In this document: positions 37,231-45,906 of the stretch, in pieces
Position numbering within the stretch: the stretch's first letter is position 1
How the letters are laid out: each line of letters opens with the position of its first letter
Assembly: GCF_965276875.1 (NCBI RefSeq)
Contig: NZ_OZ255701.1
Location: forward strand, 1,798,001-1,862,000
From: Lichenicoccus sp965276875
GTDB taxonomy: Bacteria; Pseudomonadota; Alphaproteobacteria; Acetobacterales; Acetobacteraceae
Length of the DNA: 64,000 nt
Direction of reading: 5' to 3'
The notes under the pieces: generated by a model
Told to the model about the DNA's origin: nothing
The model's input: the letters and a program-made list of their open reading frames with translations, nothing else
Database searches by the model: none
Position numbers and translations under genes: made by a program

Positions 37231-38640
37231 TTATACCTGGGAAGGGGGCGGCCTGACCGAGACGACCTGGGCGTTGAGGAACGACCGCAGGCCGAAATGC
37301 GACAGCTCGCGACCATAGCCGCTGCGTCCCACGCCGCCGATCGGCCAGCGCGGGTCTGACGCTGTGGTGCCGTTGATGAAAACACCGCCGGTGTGCAGGG
37401 CTCGCGCCATCGTCCGGGCGCGCGCCAGATCCGCGGTCCAGAGATTGCCGCCAAGCCCATAGGCGCTGGTGTTGGCGAGTGCTACCGCCTCGTCGGCGTC
37501 GTCAACGACGGTGAGTGCGGCGAGCGGCCCGAAGGTCTCGGCGTCGAACGCCACCATTCCCGGTCGCACCCGCTCCAGCACGGTCGGCGCATAGAAATTG
37601 CCGGGCCCCTCGATCGCATGGCCGCCTAGCGACAGCCGCGCGCCCGCGTGAACGCTGTCCGCAACCTGCCGATGCAGTTCATCGCGGAGATCGGCGCGCG
37701 CCATCGGTCCCATCCGCGTCTCGGGATGCGTTGGATCGCCGACCGCCAGCGCCCGGGCGGCGGCGATGAAGCGCTCGGTGAAGGCGCCGGCAATGCTTCG
37801 CTCCAGCAGGAAACGCTTGGCGGCGATGCAGACCTGGCCGCAATTGCCGAAGCGCGAGGCAATCCCGGCGGCAACCGCACTGTCGAGGTCCGCGTCGGCA
37901 AGCACGATGAACGGGTCCGAGCCGCCCAGTTCGAGCACCGACGGCTTCAGCGCCGCACCGGCCAGGCTGGCCACGGCAGCGCCGGCGCGCGGCGAGCCGG
38001 TCAGGGTGACGCCGCAGATCCGCGGATCGTGGATGATCCGCTCGATATCGTGGTGGCCGATATTGAGCACCGCGAACAGGCCGTTCGGAGCGCCCGCCTC
38101 GTTCCAGCACGCGGCCAGCGTAAGGGCGGAGCGCATGACGTTGGGCGCCGGCTTGAGCAGGAAGCCGTTGCCGCCGAGCAGGATCGGCACCGCCGCGCGC
38201 ACCGCCTGCCAGAGCGGGAAGTTCCAGGGCATGATGCCGAGCACCAGCCCGGTCGGTCGGTAGGAGACGCTGACCTCGTGCGTCTCGACGGGCGCGCGCT
38301 CGTCACTGAGCAATGCCGGGCCGCGCTCGGCATACCAGTCCGCCTGGGACGCGCACTTGGCGACTTCGGCGCGGCTCTCGGCCAGCGTCTTGCCCATCTC
38401 CGCGGTGATGGTCAGCGCGATCGCGTGTTCCTGGGCACGCAGGTTGGCCGCGAACCGTTGCAGCACCGGCGCGCGGTCCGCTGGCGGGACCGCACGCCAG
38501 GCTTCAAAGCCGCTCTGGGCCGCGTCCATGATGTCGTTCGTCGCGCGCGTGTCAGCGAAGGCAAACCGCTCGATGATCGCGCCGGTCGCCGGGTTGCGGG
38601 ACTGCGCGCCTTCGCCCGCATCATGCGTCTGTTCGGACAT
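37231..38640 (-). CDS. NAD(P)-dependent aldehyde dehydrogenase (succinate-semialdehyde type)
   Basis: A 469-residue aldehyde dehydrogenase with GIMPWNFPLWQAVRAAVP, catalytic glutamate in LELGGSDPFIVL and nucleophile cysteine in GNCGQVCIAAKRFLL; the C-terminal ELSHFGLRSFLN fits the short succinate-semialdehyde dehydrogenase group (Sad/YneI-like). ATG 38640 with GGGAG upstream was chosen; ATG 38652 and 38697 are possible. It is first in a two-gene unit with the ene-reductase and divergent from the SARP-type regulator, which might control it. Confidence 0.9.
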   Translation of the reverse strand: MSEQTHDAGEGAQSRNPATGAIIERFAFADTRATNDIMDAAQSGFEAWRAVPPADRAPVLQRFAANLRAQEHAIALTITAEMGKTLAESRAEVAKCASQADWYAERGPALLSDERAPVETHEVSVSYRPTGLVLGIMPWNFPLWQAVRAAVPILLGGNGFLLKPAPNVMRSALTLAACWNEAGAPNGLFAVLNIGHHDIERIIHDPRICGVTLTGSPRAGAAVASLAGAALKPSVLELGGSDPFIVLADADLDSAVAAGIASRFGNCGQVCIAAKRFLLERSIAGAFTERFIAAARALAVGDPTHPETRMGPMARADLRDELHRQVADSVHAGARLSLGGHAIEGPGNFYAPTVLERVRPGMVAFDAETFGPLAALTVVDDADEAVALANTSAYGLGGNLWTADLARARTMARALHTGGVFINGTTASDPRWPIGGVGRSGYGRELSHFGLRSFLNAQVVSVRPPPSQV

Positions 38641-38834
38641 CTCGGCTCCCATGTGGTTCGATGGTTCGCGGACACAAGACGCCGAAAAGCGCCGCATGGT
38701 TCGGTGGGACCTTGCGGGAAGTGTTGATACAAAACGCGCGTAATGATATTCGCTTATCGTCGTTCAGTCGCCAATTACGTGCGGTTGTGCGCGGCATCGC
38801 CTTCACTGTCGCCTTCACATGGGCAGGATCGACC

Positions 38835-41012
38835 ATGTCCGATTACGCCCGCCCCGGGATGCCGAAATCCGACCCGTCGCTGCTGCGGCTGCAGCTCGTG
38901 GGACCGATGCAGGCGCTGACCGTCGGCAATGAGAACGTGCTGCCGCCCGGCCGCAAGACCCGCGGGCTGCTGGCGATCCTGGCGATGTCGTCGCGCCGTC
39001 CGGTGCTGCGCTCCAAGCTCGCCGAGATTCTTTGGAGCCGCCGCTCCGAGGAACAGGCGCGCGCCTCGCTGCGCCAGGAAATCCACCGCCTGCTCGACAG
39101 CCTGTCCCCGGTCGGCGCCTCCGTGGTCAGCGTCGAGCGTCACGCTCTCGCCTTGCGCCCTGGCCTGACCCTGGTCGACGCCGAGCGGCTGCTCAATGCC
39201 AATGTCAACCACGTGATCGCCCAGGCCGGCGGCCAAGGCGGAGCCCAGGGGGGAACTCAGGGGGGCACAAACGGCGCGCTGCCGCCGCTCGACGGGGTGC
39301 TGTTGGAGGAACTCAACGGTACCGACCCGGCTCTGGACGCCTGGCTGGCGGCCGAGCGTCGCCGGCTGCGCGAGCATGCGCTGTCGCTGTTCGAGGCGGC
39401 CTTGCAGCGCCGCCCGGAGCCGGTCGCGACCATCGGCCTCTGCCGGCAGTTGCTGCTGCTCGACCCGCTGCACGAGGCGGCGTGGCGCGGCTTGATCCGC
39501 ACCCAGCTGCTGCTCGGCGACCGGGGTGCTGCCTTGCAGAGCGCCGAGCGCTGCACCGCCTTGTTCAGCAGCCGGGTGTCCGGCGAGCCGGGTCCGGAGA
39601 CCAGCCGGCTGCTGGCCGAACTGCGCGCCAGCATGATCGGCGGCACCGCACCGGAGGCCCTGCCGCAGGGCGCGGACACGACCGCGGCGGACGAGAGTGC
39701 CAGTGTCGAGCCCGTCGCCGTCGAGCCGGACGCCGTCATCTCGATCGCGTCGCACCGCCGGCATGGCCGCAGCATCGCCACCCTGGCCGTGCTGCCGCCG
39801 CTCGACCTCGACGCGCACGCCGACGACACCCTGGTCCAGGCCCTCACCGAGGAACTGGTCGCAGGCCTCGCCGACCGTCCGCTGCTCGCCGTGATCAGCG
39901 GCTCGGCCCTCGCGGCGACCCTCGCCTTGGGCCGGGACGATGCGGTGCTGCGGCGCAATTTCGGCCTCGACTACGTGCTTGACGGCACCATCCTGCGCGG
40001 CCGCGGGCGCATTCGCATCATCCTGCGCCTGCTCGACCTGCGTCTGCAGGGCCATGTCACCTGGGCCAGGCGGTTCGACTGCGACCCCGCCGACTCGCTG
40101 GCGACCCTCGACCACGTCACCGCGATGGTGGTGGCCCAGCTCCCGTGGGAGCTGCTCGTCATCGAGAGCCGGCGCATCGGCGCGCGACCGGTGTCCGAGC
40201 TGAACGCCATGCAGCTCACCCTGCGGGCGATCGCGCTGCTGGTGCGCTCGGAGCGCGCCGCCAACGACCGCGCCGGCGAGCTGCTGGCCCGCGCCGAGGC
40301 ACTCGAGCCGGACCAGCCGCTGACCATCCACGCCGAGGCGATGCGCCACTTCGTGCGCGCGGTGCAGTTCTGGGGCGATTTCGCCACCGAGGCCGGGCTC
40401 GCCCAGGCCGCGATCGCCAGGGATCTCACCACCGGCCACGCCGACGCGCCGGCGATCGCCATCGTCGGCTTCATACGCGGCTACCTGCTCGAAGACCCAC
40501 AGCTCGGCCTGTCGCTCATCGACCGCGCGCTCGCCATCAGCCCGACGCTCAGCGTCGAGCAGGCCTATGCCGCGTTCCTGCTGCTGCGCATGGGTGAGCT
40601 CGACGAGGCGCAGCGCCGCTTCGAGCTGTATCAGCGCCTGACGCCGCTGCACCCTCTGCACAGCCTGTTCGACAGCGCCGCCGTCACCATCGCGCTGTTG
40701 CAAGGCCGCTACGAGACGGCCGTGGCGCTGGGCCGCGAACTTATCGAACTCTCGCCCTCGCTGCTGCACCCGGCGATCGCCTGCCTGGCGGCGATGGGCC
40801 ATCTCGGCCTGCGCACCGATGCGCAGCGGCTGCTGGGACGGATCGACATGCTGGCACCGGGGCTGGGCCTGGACAGGGTGCTGCCGCGCATGCGCCTGTT
40901 GCGCGAGGTCGACCGCGCCTGCCTCGCCGACGGCCTGCGCGCCGCAGGCATGCCGGACCTCGGCACAACGCAGAACGGGCATGAGGTGCTAGGCGTGCGC
41001 TTGGCGACGTGA
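38835..41012 (+). CDS. SARP-like transcriptional activator with TPR domain
   Basis: A 725-residue regulator. The N-terminus is a winged-helix domain (about residues 15-110: LPPGRKTRGLLAILAMSSRR, EQARASLRQEIHRLL), then a BTAD helical domain (to about 270), a TolB/FlgO-like domain (about 325-420: IATLAVLPPLDLDAHADDTL) and TPR-type repeats to the end. This layout is seen in OmpR/SARP-type adenylate-cyclase-like regulators of proteobacteria. A Gly/Gln-rich linker GGQGGAQGGTQGG separates DNA-binding and BTAD parts. ATG 38835 was chosen, with AGGATC upstream. The target genes are unknown; the aldehyde dehydrogenase operon is divergent. Confidence 0.78.
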   Translation: MSDYARPGMPKSDPSLLRLQLVGPMQALTVGNENVLPPGRKTRGLLAILAMSSRRPVLRSKLAEILWSRRSEEQARASLRQEIHRLLDSLSPVGASVVSVERHALALRPGLTLVDAERLLNANVNHVIAQAGGQGGAQGGTQGGTNGALPPLDGVLLEELNGTDPALDAWLAAERRRLREHALSLFEAALQRRPEPVATIGLCRQLLLLDPLHEAAWRGLIRTQLLLGDRGAALQSAERCTALFSSRVSGEPGPETSRLLAELRASMIGGTAPEALPQGADTTAADESASVEPVAVEPDAVISIASHRRHGRSIATLAVLPPLDLDAHADDTLVQALTEELVAGLADRPLLAVISGSALAATLALGRDDAVLRRNFGLDYVLDGTILRGRGRIRIILRLLDLRLQGHVTWARRFDCDPADSLATLDHVTAMVVAQLPWELLVIESRRIGARPVSELNAMQLTLRAIALLVRSERAANDRAGELLARAEALEPDQPLTIHAEAMRHFVRAVQFWGDFATEAGLAQAAIARDLTTGHADAPAIAIVGFIRGYLLEDPQLGLSLIDRALAISPTLSVEQAYAAFLLLRMGELDEAQRRFELYQRLTPLHPLHSLFDSAAVTIALLQGRYETAVALGRELIELSPSLLHPAIACLAAMGHLGLRTDAQRLLGRIDMLAPGLGLDRVLPRMRLLREVDRACLADGLRAAGMPDLGTTQNGHEVLGVRLAT

Positions 41013-41067
41013 GCGGGCCGGGCTAGATACGCGCTCCGGCGCCCGCGCGCCAAAGCGCAGCAGAGGC

Positions 41068-41598
41068 ATGATGATCGCCCGCATAGTCCGCCCCACGCCG
41101 CTCCGCGTTCTCATCATCGTGCCGCTGCTGGTGTCGCTTGCGGCCTCCCTGGGCGCGTGCGGCAATCACGGCGCCACCGAGGTGCCTGGCGGCGACACCA
41201 CCGGGCTGAGCGCGCCGCATAACCATCTGCTCGGAGAGGACCGCAGCGCCACCGGCGGCGATGAGGCACAGGCCGGCGTCAACGCCTATCTCTGGCGCGG
41301 CGCCATTGACACCTTGTCGTTCATGCCGTTCGCCTCCGCCGACCCGATCGGCGGCATCATCATCACCGACTGGTATTCGCCGCCGACCACCGCTGGCGAA
41401 CGCTTCAAGGCGACTGCCTATATTCTCGGCAAGCAGTTGCGCTCGGATGCGATCCGGGTTGCGGTCTTCCGCCAGACCCAACAGGACGGACAATGGGTGG
41501 ACGCGCCCGTCGCCCCCAGCACGGCGCCGGAGATCACCAACAAGATCCTCGCCCGCGCCCGGCAGTTACGCGCCGATTCCGGCCAGACCGGCAACTGA
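41068..41598 (+). CDS. DUF3576 lipoprotein
   Basis: A 176-residue lipoprotein with a membrane leader and lipobox ASLGAC near residue 31. The mature part carries the DUF3576 core: VNAYLWRGAIDTLSFMP, ADPIGGIIITDWY, ERFKATAYILGKQLRSDAIRV. The function is unknown, but the gene precedes leuS in many alphaproteobacteria, as here (20 bases between), with lptE and holA next, hinting at a role in the outer membrane or envelope. Confidence 0.9.
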   Translation: MMIARIVRPTPLRVLIIVPLLVSLAASLGACGNHGATEVPGGDTTGLSAPHNHLLGEDRSATGGDEAQAGVNAYLWRGAIDTLSFMPFASADPIGGIIITDWYSPPTTAGERFKATAYILGKQLRSDAIRVAVFRQTQQDGQWVDAPVAPSTAPEITNKILARARQLRADSGQTGN

Positions 41599-41618
41599 CC
41601 GGCGGTGAGCGAACCCCG

Positions 41619-44210
41619 GTGAGCGATACCATCCATGACTTCGCCGCGAGCGAGCCGTTCTGGCAGGCGGAGTGGCAGCGTCGCGGCTGCTTCATTGTCC
41701 CGGACGTCCCACCCGACGACCAGCCGACCTACTACGTGCTGGAGATGTTCCCCTATCCGAGCGGCCAGCTGCATATGGGGCACGTGCGCAACTACACGCT
41801 CGGCGATGTGGTCGCGCGTTATAAGCGGGCGCGGGGCTTCGCGGTGCTGCACCCGATGGGCTGGGATGCGTTCGGCCTGCCCGCGGAGAACGCCGCACGC
41901 GAGCGCGGCATTCATCCGGCCGAGTGGACCGCAGCCAATATCGCGGCGATGCGCGAGACCTTCCAGCGGCTCGGCTTCTCGCTGAACTGGGAGCGCGAAT
42001 TCGCCACCTGCGAGCCGCGCTATTACGGCCACCAGCAGAAGCTGTTCCTCGATCTGCTCGCGGCCGACATCGCGTATCGGCGCGAGAGCTGGGTCAACTG
42101 GGATCCGGTGGACCAGACCGTGCTCGCCAACGAGCAGGTGGTCGAGGGCCGCGGCTGGCGCTCGGGCGCGGTCGTCGAGAAGAAACAGCTCAACCAGTGG
42201 TTCCTGCGTATCACCGCCGATGCGGACGCGCTGCTCGGCGCCCTGGATGGCCTCGAACGCTGGCCAGAGCGCGTGCGCACCATGCAGGCGCGCTGGCTCG
42301 GCCGCTCCGAGGGTGCCCGCATCCGCTTTGCGCTACGGCCCCCACATACCGACCCCGATCCGACGTCGGTCGAGGTCTTCACCACCCGTCCGGACACGCT
42401 GTTCGGCATGGCCTTCCTCGCCGTCGCCCCCGAGCATCCGCTGGCCGCGGCCGCCGCCGCGAACAACCCGCAGACGGCCGCCTTCATCGCCGAATGTCGC
42501 AGCCTGGGCACCAGCGAGGCGGCGATCGAGACCGCGGAGAAGCGCGGCCTGGCCACCGGTTATCATGTCGCCCACCCGTTCCTGCCCGACGTGACCTTCC
42601 CGGTCTGGATCGCCAATTTCGTGCTGATGGAATACGGCACCGGCGCGATCTTCGGCTGCCCGTGCGCCGACCAGCGCGACCACGACTTCGCCACGAAGTA
42701 CGCCATCCCCTTCATCAACGTGGTGCAGCCGGCCGGGGGCGGGGTGCATGCGGGCAGCGCCTATGACGGCCCCGGCACGCTGATCAATTCCGGCTTTCTC
42801 GACGGGCTCGACAGCGTGGCTGGCATCCGCGCCGCCATCGCCCGCCTGGAAGAGCTCGGCGCCGGCGAGGGCGTGGTGAACTGGCGGCTACGCGACTGGG
42901 GCGTATCGCGGCAACGCTATTGGGGCTGCCCGATCCCGGTCATCCACTGCCCGGCTTGCGGCGTCGTGCCGGTGCCGGACGCGCAACTGCCTGTGCTGCT
43001 GCCCGACGACGTGCACTTCGATGCGCCGGGCAACCCGCTCGACCACCACCCCACCTTCAAGCATGTCGACTGCCCGCACTGCGGGAGGCCTGCCGCGCGC
43101 GAGACCGACACGCTCGACACCTTCGTCGACAGCTCGTGGTATTTCGCCCGCTTCACCGCCCCCGACGCGGCCACGCCTACCCTGCGCGCGGCTGCCGACC
43201 GCTGGCTCCCGGTCGACCAGTATGTCGGCGGCATCGAGCATGCGATCCTGCACCTGCTCTATGCCCGCTTCTTCACCCGGGCGATGCAACGCACCGGCCA
43301 TCTCAGCCTGGACGAGCCGTTCGCCGGCCTGTTCACCCAGGGCATGGTCAACCATGAGAGCTTCCGCGACGCGGACGGCACCTGGCTCTACCCGGACGAG
43401 GTCGAACGCGGTGCCACCGGTGCCACACGGCGCGACAACGGTGCCGCGGTCAGCATCGGCCGGGTCGAGAAGATGTCCAAGTCGCGACGCAACACGATCA
43501 GCCCGACCGCGATCATCGCGCGCTTCGGCGCCGATACGGCGCGCTGGTTCGTGCTCTCCGACAGCCCGCCAGAGCGCGACATGGAGTGGACCGAGGCCGG
43601 CATCGCGGGTGCCGCGCGCTTCACCCAGCGGCTCTACCGCCTGATCGGCGCGGTAGCCGTTGCCGGGGACGCCGCACCACCGCCGGACGGCACGCTGGCG
43701 CGCTCCGAGGCCGCGGGCAACCTGCGTCGCGCCACCCACCACAGCATCGAGACGGTCACGTCGGCGCTGGACAGCTTCACCTTCAACGTCGCGGTGGCCA
43801 GGCTGCACGAACTGGCCAACGCGCTCGCGGAGTCCGCACAAGCCACCGGCACCGATCTGGACTTCGCCCGCTTCGAGGCGGCGCGCACGCTCTGCCTGCT
43901 GTGCGCGCCGATGATGCCGCATCTGGCCGAGACGATGCTGGCACTGCTGGAGCCGGGCACGCCGCTCGCCGCCGAGCGGGCCTGGCCGGAAGCGGACCCG
44001 CGCCTGCTTGTGGTGCAGCGGGTCACGCTCGCGGTGCAGATCATGGGCAAGCTGCGCGGCACCATCGACGTCACGCCGGACGCGCCGGAGAGCGAGGTGC
44101 TCGCGCGCGCCGAGCTCGAACCCAACGTGGCGCGTCTGCTGGCCGGACAGCGGATCACGAAGCGCATCCACGTGCCCAACCGGATCGTCAATTTCGTGCT
44201 GGCACGATGA
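41619..44210 (+). CDS. leuS: Leucyl-tRNA synthetase
   Basis: Class I synthetase charging tRNA-Leu, 863 residues. HIGH motif HMGH at residues 52-55 after MFPYPSGQL; WDAFGLPAENAA; the editing domain (about 220-420) includes FTTRPDTLFG; KMSKS is intact in VEKMSKSRRNT; anticodon-binding and C-terminal domains follow. The start is GTG 41619, 20 bases after the DUF3576 stop; the frame is open upstream but non-homologous. The stop overlaps the lptE ATG (ATGA), so leuS/lptE/holA form one operon. Confidence 0.97.
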   Translation: MSDTIHDFAASEPFWQAEWQRRGCFIVPDVPPDDQPTYYVLEMFPYPSGQLHMGHVRNYTLGDVVARYKRARGFAVLHPMGWDAFGLPAENAARERGIHPAEWTAANIAAMRETFQRLGFSLNWEREFATCEPRYYGHQQKLFLDLLAADIAYRRESWVNWDPVDQTVLANEQVVEGRGWRSGAVVEKKQLNQWFLRITADADALLGALDGLERWPERVRTMQARWLGRSEGARIRFALRPPHTDPDPTSVEVFTTRPDTLFGMAFLAVAPEHPLAAAAAANNPQTAAFIAECRSLGTSEAAIETAEKRGLATGYHVAHPFLPDVTFPVWIANFVLMEYGTGAIFGCPCADQRDHDFATKYAIPFINVVQPAGGGVHAGSAYDGPGTLINSGFLDGLDSVAGIRAAIARLEELGAGEGVVNWRLRDWGVSRQRYWGCPIPVIHCPACGVVPVPDAQLPVLLPDDVHFDAPGNPLDHHPTFKHVDCPHCGRPAARETDTLDTFVDSSWYFARFTAPDAATPTLRAAADRWLPVDQYVGGIEHAILHLLYARFFTRAMQRTGHLSLDEPFAGLFTQGMVNHESFRDADGTWLYPDEVERGATGATRRDNGAAVSIGRVEKMSKSRRNTISPTAIIARFGADTARWFVLSDSPPERDMEWTEAGIAGAARFTQRLYRLIGAVAVAGDAAPPPDGTLARSEAAGNLRRATHHSIETVTSALDSFTFNVAVARLHELANALAESAQATGTDLDFARFEAARTLCLLCAPMMPHLAETMLALLEPGTPLAAERAWPEADPRLLVVQRVTLAVQIMGKLRGTIDVTPDAPESEVLARAELEPNVARLLAGQRITKRIHVPNRIVNFVLAR

Positions 44211-44869
44211 GGCGCGCACTGCCCCTGCTGTGCATGCTGCTGTCGGGATGCGGCTTCCATCCGCTCTATGGGGCGAGCGACTCCGCCGCGGAGGCGAACC
44301 TTCCCGACATCTTCGTCGCCGTCATCCCCGGGCGTCCCGGGCAGTTGCTGCGCCAGGACCTGCAGCAGCATCTCGCCGGCAGCGACGACGAGAACCCGCA
44401 TGGTTACACGCTGCGCGTCTCGTATTCGCTCGACAACGAGGCGATCGGCATTCACGGCGACAACACCAGCGCGCGCAGCCGGGTGGTCGGCCGCGCCACC
44501 TGGTATCTGGACAGTGTCGCCGCGGCCCCGGTGAACCTGGCCAGCGGCTCGAGCCGCACCGTCGATGGCTTCAATATCGTCGAGACGCAGTATTTCGCGG
44601 CCACCATGGCGCTGGAGAACACCGAGAGCCGGGTCGCACGCAATCTCGCCGATAACATCACGACACAGGTCGCGATCTGGTTCGCTGGACATCCGAACGG
44701 CACCACCAGTGCGCCGGGGTCAACTTTGGCACCCCCCAAGCCGTCGAGACACCCACGGCGCGGCTTCCTCGGACCGCAGATCGTGCCGGGCGACAGCACC
44801 CAGTCGCCGTTGCAGACGATCGGCCCGGACGGCCTGCCCTCCAGCGCGATCGGCCGCACCGCGCCGTGA
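44207..44869 (+). CDS. lptE: LPS-assembly lipoprotein LptE
   Basis: A 220-residue lipoprotein (lipobox LLSGCGFHPLYG, cysteine at residue 15) of the LptE/RlpB family. LptE plugs the LptD barrel and helps place LPS in the outer membrane. The body has the usual strands (GYTLRVSYSLDNEAIGI, RVVGRATWYLDSV), and a long Pro/Ser-rich tail after about residue 165 is atypical. The ATG overlaps leuS and the stop overlaps holA, so translation is coupled across all three. Confidence 0.85.
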   Translation: MRRALPLLCMLLSGCGFHPLYGASDSAAEANLPDIFVAVIPGRPGQLLRQDLQQHLAGSDDENPHGYTLRVSYSLDNEAIGIHGDNTSARSRVVGRATWYLDSVAAAPVNLASGSSRTVDGFNIVETQYFAATMALENTESRVARNLADNITTQVAIWFAGHPNGTTSAPGSTLAPPKPSRHPRRGFLGPQIVPGDSTQSPLQTIGPDGLPSSAIGRTAP

Positions 44870-45885
44870 AGCCGGATGCGCGCGAGGCGGCGCGGCTGCT
44901 GGCCAACCCGACGCCACGCGTGCGCGCGATCCTGCTGCATGGCGACGATCACGGCCTGATACGCGAGCGCGCCGGCGAGGCAATTCGGGCCGTCGCGGGC
45001 ACTCTGGACGATCCGTTCCGCCTCGCCGTCCTCGGCCGCGACGAGCACGACCGGCTGGCGGAAGAGGCCACCGCGCTGTCGCTCTCCGGCGGCAGGCGGG
45101 TGGTGTGGGTGCGCGACGGCCAGGACGCGCTGCACGCCAGTGTCGCCAGCCTGCTGCAACAGCCCGGCGAGGCCCTGATCGTCATCGAGTCCGCCGCCCT
45201 CCCCGGCCGCTCCAAGCTGCGCACGCTGCTCGAAGCCGCCCCCGAGGCCGCCGCGATCGCCTGCTACGCCGAGGAAGGCCGCGCGCTGGAAGCCTCGATT
45301 GCGCGCATGCTGCAGGCCGAGCAGATCCGCATCGATCCCGACGCACTGACCTGGCTCGCCAGGCACCTGGGCGCCGACCGCACCGCCACCCGCGGCGAGG
45401 TCGAGAAGCTGGCCCTCTATGCCGGCGAGCGCGGCACCATCAGCCTCGACGACGTGCAGGCGGTAGTCGGCGACGCCGCCGCCGCCTCGCTCGAAGACGC
45501 AGCCTTCGCCGCCACCGCGGGAGACCACGCGGCCGCCGACCTCGCCATCGAGCGCGCTTTGACAGAAGGCCTCTCCCCGATCGCACTGGCCCGCGCCCTG
45601 CTATCGCACCTACACCGCCTCCGACAGGTGGCCTTGCTGACCCAGGCTGGCACACCGCAATCCGACGCCATCGCCCGACTACGGCCCCCCGTCTTCTTCA
45701 AGCGCCGCGCCGAGTTCACCCGCGCCTTGTCGCTCTGGTCCCCCGAAGCCCTGTCCGAAGCCGCCACCGCCACTGACCGCCTGGAACGCGCCTGCAAACG
45801 CACTGGAGCGCCCGACCTGGTGCTGGCGCGTCATCACGTCGTGGTGCTGGCGCAACGGGCGGCTGGACGTTCATCAAGAGCTTGA
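44866..45885 (+). CDS. holA: DNA polymerase III delta subunit
   Basis: Clamp-loader subunit that opens the beta clamp, 339 residues. N-terminal AAA-like domain (AILLHGDDHGLIRERAG, VVWVRDGQDALHAS), then LTWLARHLGADRTATRGEVEKLALY, the conserved region of the delta middle domain, and the C-terminal collar helices (ALARALLSHLHRLRQVA, RRAEFTRALSLW). The start GTG 44866 overlaps the lptE stop. leuS/lptE/holA is a standard alphaproteobacterial order. The stop is 21 bases from the convergent FkbH-like gene, which begins an A+T-richer region. Confidence 0.92.
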   Translation: MKPDAREAARLLANPTPRVRAILLHGDDHGLIRERAGEAIRAVAGTLDDPFRLAVLGRDEHDRLAEEATALSLSGGRRVVWVRDGQDALHASVASLLQQPGEALIVIESAALPGRSKLRTLLEAAPEAAAIACYAEEGRALEASIARMLQAEQIRIDPDALTWLARHLGADRTATRGEVEKLALYAGERGTISLDDVQAVVGDAAAASLEDAAFAATAGDHAAADLAIERALTEGLSPIALARALLSHLHRLRQVALLTQAGTPQSDAIARLRPPVFFKRRAEFTRALSLWSPEALSEAATATDRLERACKRTGAPDLVLARHHVVVLAQRAAGRSSRA

Positions 45886-45906
45886 CGGGTGCCGTTCCGA
45901 CAAAGC

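Noticed and set aside
39228..39275. Tandem GGQGG/GGTQGG-coding repeat as a mobile or regulatory element.
   Set aside because: It is short, in frame and codes for a flexible linker inside the SARP-like regulator.
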